From Rhynchospora pubera (taxonomy: Eukaryota; Streptophyta; Magnoliopsida; Poales; Cyperaceae), in NCBI GenBank assembly GCA_028095005.1, contig CM051460.1, positions 186,852,742 to 186,916,741 on the forward strand: DNA of 64,000 bases, read 5' to 3'. The translations under genes were made by a program, and so were the position numbers. The notes beneath the pieces were generated by a model that did not search any database, was not told where the DNA came from, and was given only the letters and a program-made list of their open reading frames with translations. Positions 1 through 11,200 of this stretch are shown here, in pieces; positions within the stretch are counted from its first letter, which is position 1, and every line of letters starts with the position of its first letter.

Positions 1-40
1 TAAAAAAAGGGTGCAATTAGCTTATTTCTGTTCTTGGCAG

Positions 41-126
41 CAAAATTAGCTTAAATAAAGGGCACGATTTGGTAAGCCCTTCTCTTAATTTTTTCGTCAA
101 CAAAATTAGCTTAAATTAAAGGGCAC
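41..126. repeat. Two-copy 60-bp direct repeat at window edge
   Basis: The motif CAAAATTAGCTTAAAT followed by an AAAGGGCAC tail occurs at 41-65 and again at 101-126. A degraded form (GTGCAATTAGC) lies at 11-21. This suggests the window starts inside a short tandem array with a period of about 60 bp. Confidence 0.6.
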
Positions 127-3100
127 AATTTTACTTCTTTATTTTTCTTTTGGGTTCTCTGTTCTTCTTCTGTTCTTGGCAAGTTCATCGCCTCTTTTGT
201 TTTCTTTGTCTGATTCTGTCATTGTGTTTGCAAGTTTTCTAATTTCTGTTGTTTTTCATCAATTTTGTTTGAAGGTTTGTGCAGATTCTCTTTTTCCCTT
301 TTTGTGTCCTCTTTGTTGTTTCAAGTTTTTTCTAATTTCACTTTAGTTTTGTGCTGATATCTTTTATTCTTTTCTTCATTGCAGCTTTGTAGATTGGAGA
401 TTAAGTTATTACTATCTCCTTGATTTTCCCTCCACTACCATCTTTTTGTTGTGCTCCGGTGTTCACTCCGGACCGATCCTCTCTTGGTCAGTCTTATTTT
501 GACTTTGGATTTTTCGAATTTTCATCATGTAAGGCCCACATATGAAGTTTCTCATATTATTGTCCTTGATTATGAATGTAATTTGGATTTTTCGTATGGT
601 ATTTTGGGTTGACCAGTAAATCATATTTCTTTGGTTCATTTTGATTAGAACTCTTCATCTATTTGTCTTTTTTTTTTTCCTCAGATAGAGACAGTGCACA
701 ATATTATGTGTAGCCACTCTCCATGTTCATTTCACAGGTTAGGAATCTCCTGAAAAGTGACAATTGTTTGTAGCATGAGACCAAAAGCAAAGGAATCTCT
801 GAGATGCTGGTATAAACAATTGCAGGAAATGAAACTTCTTTCTCATATTTCGCATATTAAATTTCTAGGTTGGTACGAACACAAATGAAACTTCTATCTG
901 TGGCTGATTTTTAAAAAATTACATAACTTTAATTCGGTTGTTGGTTTATCTTGATACGTTATTCTTACGTATATAGTTTTGCTTCGTGGCTAGGTTACCG
1001 TGGTAGAGACAAACTGCAATGAAGCTTCAAAGCTGTGATCAGCATGTATCCAATAGGTAGCTTATGTGAACTAAATAAAATGCATTTCTTTTGCCTGTTG
1101 CTTAAATTGTTTGTTATATCTTTAGTTTTAACTTCTACAAGATATTAAATATTTGTGTCATATTTCGCTCTCTTTTCTTATACGCAATGTTCATATTGAC
1201 TACACTTTATATCCCATTTATTATTATTGTTGTTGTTATTTTGGAGCTATAGATAGAAATTACAATTATGCCCTTCATTGAGAAACTCTAAGAGTTCTCC
1301 GGTCTTGCAAATGGACCAAATCAGAATAGCGAAGAACAAACAAATTGATTTGAATACTATTCTACGTCTATGAGTGGTCAAGGGAAATTTATTATACAAT
1401 GTGTCCATTGAGGTTCAATTTATGTTTTTGTTAGCGCTATATATATTTTCTAGAGTCAAAACAATGAATTCGTGAAACAAAGAAAATGAAGCAACAAATT
1501 AGTATTGTCACAATTTTTGTTGTGATATGGTTGATGTTTATCAGTTTCCGCGCATGGTGTAACTTTTACTTTATGAGTATATGTGTGTCTAATTTGTGAT
1601 CTTTTTATACTGTGTTAACTTGATTTTTTTTTGTTTCTACAGATTTTGGTTGATTACAAAGTCGGGCAATCAATTTATGCTTTAGACTAAGCAATCATAG
1701 AGGATGTAAATGAGGTCAGATTCTTATTCTCTGATCCTATGTGAAGTATATGAACTATGCAATTCTTTCGTTATGGTATGAAGTATATGATGAGTAATTT
1801 CTTACAGTTAAAAAGAAAAACTATAATATTATTTCGATTCGTTTCTTTTAATTGTGCTGGTTTTAGTCGAATGTTTTAAGATGATATTTTGGTAACATTT
1901 CTGTCTTACGTTTAGGATACTACAACTGATATTTACTAGCTTCAAAAGAATCTCCAATTATTTCATGCATTATTTCCAACAATTTGATTTTTCATTAGTG
2001 TGGACTTTTACTTCTCTATCTTTATATTTCTTTTATCAAACTAGAAAAAAAAATTCTCAATCTCATGGTAGAGCATGACCATGGTTACAATCCTTAATAT
2101 TCTAATCGAAAGAATCATTTGAATGTCATATTTTCTATATTAACAGAGAAATTACTTTTCAAATTTTCAGTTTTGTCCCTCAAATTGTCTTTTTAGTGCA
2201 TAAAAATCCTTTATTCCAATCATGCATACAATTACTTATTTAAATGCAAGTTATTAAAGTGCATTTTCCCTTTATAGAATGAGCTAATAGACTGTTGTTA
2301 ATGATGATGGTGAGACTGCTCTTTTTGCTGTTCTTTGTGTGGTATTTTCTTTGTTGCACATGTCAGTTTCATTATTACAGTACTTTAGGAGGATTTCTAT
2401 TGTTTTTTCATTTTACTGTGCCTTGCTGTGTCAGGTCAGTTCAATTTGTTTTCTTTCTTCCCTTCTTTCTTATTCATGCTAGGTCATTACCTTTCTTCAA
2501 TTTTCTAATAATGTTCTCAAAATTTTTAGCTTTAGATGGTTCCAGAGCAAACAGGTCAAGGGATGCCGAAAGGTAAATTTTTTTGTAAGAAATTCAGTTT
2601 TTTCATGAGTAAAAGCAATTTTGTTTAAGTATAGATTTTGCCACCAAAACTAATCAAAATAGGTTTTGCTTCAACATCCAGATTTTTGACAAGTGAAAGT
2701 AATTCAATTCTTAGATTAATACTCTTGCCTCTGGTTGTATCAGGTTGGTTTCTCATTCTTTCTGAGTGTTGTAATTCTCTCAGGTTCATATGTATCTTTC
2801 TATGGCTTCTTTCATTTCAATTTCCTCCCTCATTTTCATGGGTTGCCAATTTTGCTTATTATGTAACTAATTTTGGATATTTTTTCCCTCATTTGCAGGT
2901 CATTTGTTCTAATTTTTGCAACCTTCTTCTCTTCGTGTTTGGACTTCTATTTGTAAGGTTAATTGTCATAGATTTAGTCTTTATTATAGTGCACCTCTTA
3001 CAAATTAAGTGTCAGTTCATGTTACTGGTCTTTTCATGTAGGTGACACATGGTTCTTCCAACATCAGCTTTAAATTTGGTCAAAGTTTGCAAAGTTTGTC

Positions 3101-4208
3101 CCTTGGTTTTGGATCCTTGCTATCAGATGGTTATTATGATTGGATTTCCCCTCTGATTAGAAATTTTCTTTCTCTTTCTCATTTTTCTATCATCTTTGTC
3201 AGTTGATTACTGCATATATATGTTAGTCTCCTAGATTTGTTGATTGAAATATCTTTTCAGTGTGCACATTCACAAGCCTATCTGGTGGTACTAATTTGAG
3301 AAGAATCCTGAGTGCAAGAACATCTGGTGCTTCTGTGCTGTGTTTCTAAGGTAGATTCTTCAGGTTGTTTCTGTCATGTCTTTCTTTTTAGTTGCTTTGG
3401 TTTCCACCTCTACGTAATAACATCTTTCTTTGCCTTTTGTTTTACAGTTACATTGTTTGTTATTTGCCTGTGGTCGCTAGATAACACAGGTAACTCTCTG
3501 TGTGCTACTCTGTGGTCATCAGAATTAGTTGATATAAGCTTCAAATCTTATGAATGTGTTATCGAGTTTAGGGATCTTTGATCTATATTGATGTCTGATT
3601 CTGACAATTGAAATTGTGTCAGTTTCGCATGACCAAGATAAATCTGCAAAAGATATATATATATATTAATAATAAAAGGACAAAAATAAAAATGTGAAGG
3701 CTGCTACCACATAATGGTGTAGATTTAGTTTTAAGATTTTGCCAATAAAAATTTCAATTTTTCTTCTTTCTATTTTGTTGGTGTGGTTGCCAGTAAGTTT
3801 TCAAACTGCTGTAGTTTAGTTGTAGTTTGTTGAAGGTGTTCTCGGAGATGAATATTCCTGGCATCAAATTTTGTCGAAAAAATATACATATTTTGGTAAA
3901 GGATGATTAATAAGCTACGAATATCACTTTGCTCAAATAGTATCAAATTTTTTTTTTGATTTATTGACATGCAGATATGTCCAACGACCAACGTGTTAAA
4001 AGGACATTTTTGGAATTTAATAAAATAGTTGTTTCGTATCCGATTAAAAAGTTGGGTATAGTCACTAAAAAGATCAAAATGTGAATTATCATGATATTTT
4101 TTGCCTTCTCATATAAATTTGATTTCCTTTTTATTTAATGAAAATAATGTGATCTTTTGCTGACACTTCAACCTGTCTTATTTTTCTTTGTTCTGTCAGC
4201 TTTCTCCC

Positions 4209-4330
4209 TTTTGTGCTGCTATCCTTCTTCAGATCAGTTGTAAGTTTTTGTGCTGCTATCCTTCTTTGTTCTTTTGTGCTGCTATTTTATGCCTCCCTTT
4301 TTTTGGCTTCAGATCAGTTGCAAGTTTTTT
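4209..4330. repeat. Degenerate tandem repeat with TTTTGTGCTGCTAT units
   Basis: The unit TTTTGTGCTGCTAT recurs three times. Two copies are associated with a following CAGATCAGTTG(T/C)AAGTTTTT segment. It lies inside the presumed Helitron body. Confidence 0.6.
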
Positions 4331-4985
4331 GCTTAAAAAAAATCAAGAACATTTGGTGCTTCGTGTTTAGAAATTAGCAAGAAAATAAAACTTAATTTTT
4401 TTTTAATATTGATACAGTTAATTATATCTCACCAGGACTACTTTTTTTTTTTTGAATAACGAACTCATGAGTTGGTTGAAGTTCTCCATAGCAAGGACAT
4501 CCTATCTACAAAGAAACCTACCAATTTGCTGGTATGATATATAATCAGAAGTCTTTGAAGTTCTATGGCTACAAGAGTGATTAGGTCCCTTGCTTATTCT
4601 TGCCACTGATGTTTGTAACATTGAATTATAGTAGAGTGGTTCCACTGATATTTGTAACATTACCTAAAGCAAATGTAATTTACCATACACTGATTACGAA
4701 CTATTAGTATGCGAATTTAGGAGACAAGAAGATTGAGGCTACAAATTTAGTTGGTCATTTTGATAACCTTCATTATTCATTTGTTAGTTCATCATTAAAG
4801 TAGCTTCCATGCTACAATAGCAGCCGATCTTATAATAATCGATCATCTTGCATTGACCACATGAAGGTAATAATAAAGAAGTTCCGTTAAAAAAATGATC
4901 ATATAATGCTAAAATTTATCAAAATAATATGAAAAATAAGAATGAATTGGCAGCACATTAAAAAAAAAGAAGACGATTGAAATGG

Positions 4986-5023
4986 GAAAAAAATAAATCG
5001 CGCAACGCGCGAATGCCCACTAG
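4986..5023 (+). mobile_element. Helitron 3' terminus
   Basis: A GC-rich hairpin (stem CGCGC at 4999-5003, loop AAC, stem GCGCG at 5007-5011) is followed eight bases later by CTAG at 5020-5023 and then T. A short hairpin just upstream of CTRR, with insertion between A and T, is the diagnostic 3' end of plant Helitrons. No Rep/helicase coding sequence is visible, so the element is non-autonomous or fragmentary. Confidence 0.7.
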
Positions 5024-6360
5024 TGCTTTTTATGCGGGATTTCATTTTATTTCATTTCAATGGAATTGATTTCGTGAGGATTCTTTGGATCTAATAATAT
5101 AGAAATTCCAATCAAATGACATGAAATCCATCCATTTTGATAAAAAACTTTCTAATGAAATAAAATGCCTTTCTTGAAGCAGAAGCTATCTTAGACTTCA
5201 GTCCAGCAGTATAGCAGTTCAGTTCAGTTTAAGTTGGGTCAGAAAAAAAATGCCATTCGGATCAGACTTAAAAAACGACTAATAGACACCTTACTGCAAC
5301 TATAATTGACCTGCCAGTTTGCGTCAATCCTTTTAGCAAAGGTACTAGGCCATACTCTTTTGACAATCGCTTGATTTCAAATCAGATAAGCTTCATTTGG
5401 ATAGGAATTCTGATCTTGTTCTTTTCATTCTAAAGTTGAAATCGGTGTAAATGGTTTAAATTTTCATTTTTTTTTTCGGCTCCAGAATATTCCATTCCAG
5501 ACCAATATCTTTCGCGCAAGAAAACGATGAGATCTACCTTTGACTACTGTACTAGAACCGTACCATGGATTATATACGAACTTTGAGTATGCATCGTATG
5601 AACGAGGCACTAGAATTTATGTATCAAAATAAAGATACTATTCCAATATATCGCCGTATGCCATGCCCATGCACTAGACCGCGAAACAGTACGAAATAAA
5701 TAAATGGTCTTTAATATGCTATTCCATTTATAGAAACATCTTTTTAAGTTTTTATCTTTTCGTTTTCGGCTGATTAAAAAAAAATGCATATCCAACCCAC
5801 GAAAAGTCGTGTCATTTGTTTTGCCAAAAAATGAAAATAATATACATTTATTATTTACTGTGCCATGTTGTGAGGTAAAAGTGACTGATAAAGGCTTGGG
5901 CCTGACATTGTGGATCGTTTTAACCACTAGATGTGGGTTTTTTAATAGATCTTTTCTTCGTCTACCACTACCATAGTTTTTCTACATACAAAAAAAACTC
6001 GATACAATGTTCAATTGTTCATATTCTTCTTGACCCTAATTAATTCTTTGTTTGTGCTTTTTGGCTGATCTTCTGTTGAATGTTTTTTTTTTTTTTTTAT
6101 TTACTTTGGAGATCACCAAATGAGGCTAACATTTGGAACAGATGTGTTGGATTTTTCAATTTAATCATTCGATATATGATCACCGTCCTGCCTGGTTATC
6201 ACCAAATACCAGAGAATTTATGAAATAGATAAAGAACAGCATATGCACAGGAGGAAAGTAACAGTTAGAAAGATAAAAGTTCCATACAACATGCACGTAT
6301 CAACCTTCCTTTGGAAAGAAAGTTATAAATAATTTACAAAGCTATTGTTATCTGACCTAA
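5024..6360. other. Intergenic DNA downstream of the CLASSY gene
   Basis: No recognisable gene or bounded element is visible. A minus-strand open frame at 5610-5927 resembles no family I know. The part nearest 6360 should hold the CLASSY 3' UTR and poly(A) site; no canonical AATAAA signal stands out. Confidence 0.5.
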
Positions 6361-8268
6361 TCATTCATGCTTAACAACCATTTTAACAGTCCTTTTATTG
6401 TCTTCCTCCACAATCTCCCTCAGCATCTCATCAGTAATACCATCACCATTCACTAGTCCAGCACTTGAACCATCTATACATTGCCCTGATAAAACCATCT
6501 TAGACAGCTGAGCTTTCTTTTTGTTACTCTCATATTTATTCTCCTCCCATGAACCAGCGGCCAACAGAAGATAGACATAAACCATCTTCTCTTGACCTGG
6601 CCGATATGCACGAGCTATTGCTTGTTTAGTTTTGGAATGATTCCACTCAGAATCGAGAAGCACTATCCTCGATGCAGCTGTCAGGCTGATCCCCTCAGCA
6701 CATGCATTGGTTGAAGCTAGTAACACCTTTCTTTTTCGCTCCTTATCTCCATTGAATTTATCAATTATTTCAGATCGCTCTGAGAGGTTTTGATCTCCAT
6801 AGAGAAATAATATCTCACTCCCTTCGCACCATCCAAATGCAGATCCTATCAATTCAATCAAGAGTTTTAAAGGCTCAAGATTGTGAGAGAACACTAACAC
6901 CTTCTCTTTTGTCATTAAGGACTTCAGAATCACATCGATCACAAAACTTGTTTTTGAACCCCTAGAAAAAAATTTTCTTTGGCTACCTATCTCCTTTAAC
7001 TCATTTTCAGTGAAGAAAGTTTTTGCAGCTTTTGATGTGCTGACAAGACATGGATGGATTGCCCCAACTGAAACAAGAAACTCGATCTCTAGAGGGTAGC
7101 GGGACCTCGTTTTGCAAGAGTTTTGCAATTTTTGCAAAATCTTTTCTTGGGTCTTAGTACATTGGAGGAAGATGGTGTAGGTTTCAAGACCAGGAAGGTT
7201 TTGCAACTTTTCACCATTGAAAGCATTGATAAAACCAGATGTCATCTTCCTCAAGAGGTCGAAACCATATTTTCTTTCTATTCTATCTTGAGACTGAACC
7301 TTATTCCCGATATTCTCAACAAATAATCTCTGTGCATGTTTCTCTTCATTTTTTGGTTTTCTTCCCCGCCTTTTGACATTATCCAATTCCACATTATCCA
7401 ATTCAGTTATAACATCTCTAACAAACTGAGGTCTGGCAAGACATAGTGTGTTGAAGTACTCTTCAAAATTGTTTTGAAAAACTGTGCCCGATAAAATAAT
7501 CCTGGAGTCAGTATTCACCTTCATCAAAAGCTTTCTCAGCTTAGATTTGGTGCTTCTTGGATTGTGGCCTTCGTCTAACACTAACAATCCCGGGCTAGTT
7601 TGTAAAATATTTGCCATAAACTCATAATATTCATTCCTCGATCCCTCGTTCATAAGAGAAAAGAAAGAGGGATATGTCATGAGAAGAACTCCTGGATTTC
7701 TATGCCACAACTGAACTTTCTCTAAGGAATCCATAATTCGAATTGCCTTATTGCTTGGCCGACGGTGCGCATCTAAATAGCCGTTTGACTTTCCAAAGAG
7801 TGTTCTCGTTGCGAACGATATATCTTGATGGATTATGTGTACTGGGACTTTGATTCCCCATTTCTCAAATTCCCTTTCCCAGATGTGAATGGCACTTTTT
7901 GGGGTGAGCACTAATGGGTGGCTTTGAGGGAACATTGCCAAGTAACTTACTAGAAATGTAATAACTGTTAATGTTTTACCAGAACCCGGAGAATGAGAGA
8001 TCACACAACCGCCAGTATTGCCATTTGCGTTGTTCATTTTTTCAGGTTCTAGCGAACCAATGAGGTTCTTCCAGATAAATTCAAAAGCTCTTCTCTGGTG
8101 TGGCTTCAGTTTTGGCTCAATTTCGAGGATTGGGGTCCAAATGTTGTTACGATATTTTGACTGGTTGGGTTTAGAAGTTGGCGTCTTTAAAAAAGAAGGG
8201 TCTATTTCAAATGGGTTGTTCCTTGAGCTAGCTTTGTCTGTTGGCGTTTGATAGATTTGTTCTTTCAT
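6361..8268 (-). CDS. CLSY1: CLASSY exon 5 (residues 638-1272), SNF2-like helicase lobes
   Basis: The acceptor is GACCTTGCAG before 8268; the stop TGA is at 6361-6363. It encodes both RecA-like lobes: HQRRAFEFIW and the Walker A motif in lobe 1, LLVLDEGHNPRSTKS (motif II), LSGT (motif III), and QAIARAYRPGQ (motif VI) in lobe 2. DEGH rather than DEAH is usual for this family. A basic KRRGRKPK segment between the lobes resembles an AT-hook core. Confidence 0.95.
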   Translation of the reverse strand: MKEQIYQTPTDKASSRNNPFEIDPSFLKTPTSKPNQSKYRNNIWTPILEIEPKLKPHQRRAFEFIWKNLIGSLEPEKMNNANGNTGGCVISHSPGSGKTLTVITFLVSYLAMFPQSHPLVLTPKSAIHIWEREFEKWGIKVPVHIIHQDISFATRTLFGKSNGYLDAHRRPSNKAIRIMDSLEKVQLWHRNPGVLLMTYPSFFSLMNEGSRNEYYEFMANILQTSPGLLVLDEGHNPRSTKSKLRKLLMKVNTDSRIILSGTVFQNNFEEYFNTLCLARPQFVRDVITELDNVELDNVKRRGRKPKNEEKHAQRLFVENIGNKVQSQDRIERKYGFDLLRKMTSGFINAFNGEKLQNLPGLETYTIFLQCTKTQEKILQKLQNSCKTRSRYPLEIEFLVSVGAIHPCLVSTSKAAKTFFTENELKEIGSQRKFFSRGSKTSFVIDVILKSLMTKEKVLVFSHNLEPLKLLIELIGSAFGWCEGSEILFLYGDQNLSERSEIIDKFNGDKERKRKVLLASTNACAEGISLTAASRIVLLDSEWNHSKTKQAIARAYRPGQEKMVYVYLLLAAGSWEENKYESNKKKAQLSKMVLSGQCIDGSSAGLVNGDGITDEMLREIVEEDNKRTVKMVVKHE

Positions 8269-11200
8269 CTGCAAGGTCATAATGAAGGAAATAAATTTAG
8301 CTTCATAAAAACAGAGTTTCTTACCTTTCTAACAACTAAATGAACCATTTGTCTACATAGTCCTGTACTATGTATAATTTCTTAGCATTTTTGTGCTTAT
8401 GTTTGCAGATGATGGATTTACTGTATGCATGGGATGCTGAATTTACTGTATGCATGGGATGCATTGGTGCCAATTGTACAATGAATTAGTGTTTTGATTG
8501 TAGGCTTGTGGTTCCATAAACAAGGCCTAATAGAGCTCGATTAGCAAAATATAGCTAATAAACCTACTAAATCACATAAAAGTAGCAGAAACATGATGTA
8601 TTTGAGTACTGGGTTTGTAGACTTCACTACCAACTGCAATTACTAATTTCAGCAGCACTGGACCAAAATCCAGGAATTTCAATCAATGAAGAGCAGAACA
8701 AAAAATCACCATTAATATAATAACAAAATAATGTAAAATTGAGAGATAGAGATATAGACAAAATTAAAAGATTACTTGAAAGAAGAATTTACAAGAACAG
8801 ATTTAAAACTTACCATAGGTGGAAAAATATCTCTAATTTCGGTTTGGACAACATTGCACTTTTTGCATATTAAGCCCACCTGTTCATTGAGGACACAATC
8901 ATGCACACACAGTTCTTCTTTATCCTCTCTGGTAGCTTTCTGATCTACAGACTCTGAATTCTGGAAAACAATATTGTTTACCATTAAGTTGTATCAAATG
9001 AAATTTAAGAATACATCAAGCCAAAAAATTCAGAAACTATTAAGATTGAGATGCTATTATTTACTTATTCCAGGGTAAATGTGGTAATGCAAAATGTTTC
9101 TATCCAAAAACACAAAACAATACTACATATTAGGCCTCTTGTCAAGCTGTTTTTCCAAAAAAAAAAAATAAAGAAAGAAGAGTACAACTTTTGTAGGTCG
9201 AAATTAATAATTTTTAAGCTTATTGTCAAAGCATCTCAATGAAGCTCTCTGTATCTGTCAAGAAACTCAAACAGAAGTCCAGCCATGTCATATGCTCCCT
9301 CATATAATTGCAAGAAAACAGATTCCTTTGCCTGATAATAAATTCCTTTCTCATTGTTGCTGGAAAACCCTAACCCCAGACTTTTAAATTTTTCTCAACC
9401 AAAAACATAAGAAACTCTTTCTAGTGAAAATGAGTCGAAATCACTCATTTACCCTTTGCAAGCTTTTAATTTATCAAATTTGTCCCTGCAGAGATTATGC
9501 CAAAATTTTCAATTTGAAACTCAAACCCCATAAGAATGATATATATTTAACTTTGAAATTCATTATCTCTCCTATATCTGTAATGAAAATTATTATTTTT
9601 ACCTTATAGTTTGATTGGAGATCATCAGAGGCCATACAAATATAGTTATTACCATAATAAACCCAAAGCACATAACACAGCGATATGAGTAAAATGGAGA
9701 TGCTAAGTCAAAACAGCAACAAAATCCCATGTACATCAGGGGTATAATGGGAATGCAAATTAGCGGCATAGTTGATTTGGCATACTAATGGCAAGAGGTC
9801 TCAACTTATCAATAGGCACAGCTGATTTATAATACAATCACAGATCATTTGATACTTTCAAGATTTGGGGATACATAGAAAACTTTTTACCCACTCGTTG
9901 TCCTGAAAGGTTTATAACAATTGTATGAAATATTGATTTTGCTACTTATGTAGTGCGTTGTCAAAATACAAGCAAATAATTAAATATGTCAAATTATGAA
10001 CAACAATTATGGTTACATGTTCAAGAATGGAAGTAAATCTTTTTTTTTTTTTTATCTTATGAACAACAATTATTTAGTGTGTTCTCTCTTGAAGCTGTAG
10101 ATGTAGTAACAAATTTCTTGCGATTTTAGTGAAAACAAGGATCGGTTTAGGAACTACATGCACACAACAGATTTGGATATAATTGTCTCTAAGAAATAAG
10201 AAATAGTGCCACTGGAAATTATATTTCTAAACAGAGATACTTGCAGCTCAGAAAAAGTACCACTCAAAGTTCCTGATTGTCGTCGGGTCAGTACACAAAG
10301 TTATTAAAACTAAAACTAGCAATTAACATATAAAAATACGTTATAACACACCTTTTTCTCTTCTTCAAGAGCAAGCATGTTTAAGCAATTGTCCCTCTCT
10401 TCCCAAATGTCCTCATATTCATCTTTCTCCTCCTCAATTTTGCCATCGCTGTCTGTTGGAGGCCACGTGAAGTCTTCTTCTATTGGATAGTACCCCGGCG
10501 CAGATGCACAGACTTCCTCGTCTTGTTGAATACTCAACTTAGCCTTTTTGTTCATGCAACATCTAATGTTAGTCATGAGCTCCTCTATGAAATCATCACA
10601 TTCCTTGGTGCTGACGTGCTTCCTCTTTGCACCATATTTCTCATTCAGCTTATATGGTTGCCCCTTTTTTCTTTGCATTCCATCATCTTTCAAGAGCTCG
10701 TCTATCAAATCACCATGTTTCTTATTGAAGTAATTTCCTTTTGCACCATGTTTCTCATGCAGTCGGTTTGCACCATGTTTCTCATGCAGTCTGTATGTCG
10801 GCATTTCATTTTGCATATCTGGCTCCTTTATGAGCCCTTCTTTAAAATCCTCACATCCCTTAGAAATGTAGTTTTTTTGTTTGGCACTATATTTCTTGTA
10901 CAGCCGATAATGCCTCATTTTTTCCTCTTTCGCCTTTCGTTTTGAATTACGTTTGACAGCAGAACTCCACACAGCCTGATAATGCCTCCTATTTTTCTCT
11001 TTCTGTATCGCCTTCTGTTTTGAATTACCTCTGACAGCAGAACTCCTCACAGCCTGCTTGTCTCGAAGTGTCCCCTCATCATTTGCAAGTTCTCTCTTTT
11101 GCTGAGACTTGGAAGAAGAGGGAACATTTGCAGATGGAGCATAGGAAGAGCGGCCAAAATTGTGAGACATATAGCAAGCAAGAAAATCTGGTTGGATTAT

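Larger units (their letters stand above)
1..4985. other. T-rich non-coding stretch, probable Helitron body
   Basis: No credible gene is seen. The plus strand is strongly T-rich, with many intron-like acceptor and donor signals but no open frame that resembles a known protein. One exon-like piece (about 2530-2572) sits between an acceptor-like and a donor-like site. Because a Helitron 3' terminus lies at 5023, this stretch is best read as the interior of a non-autonomous Helitron, possibly with captured intronic or UTR sequence. The 5' terminus (TC) was not located and may lie outside the window. Confidence 0.4.

Noticed and set aside
2295..3581. Three plus-strand frames rich in Phe and Leu, read as membrane proteins
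   Set aside because: They are the natural translation of T-rich non-coding DNA and share no start context, spacing or motif.
5610..5927. Minus-strand 105-codon frame, considered as an organelle-derived fragment
   Set aside because: No motif of any plastid or mitochondrial gene could be recognised and it has no supporting neighbours.
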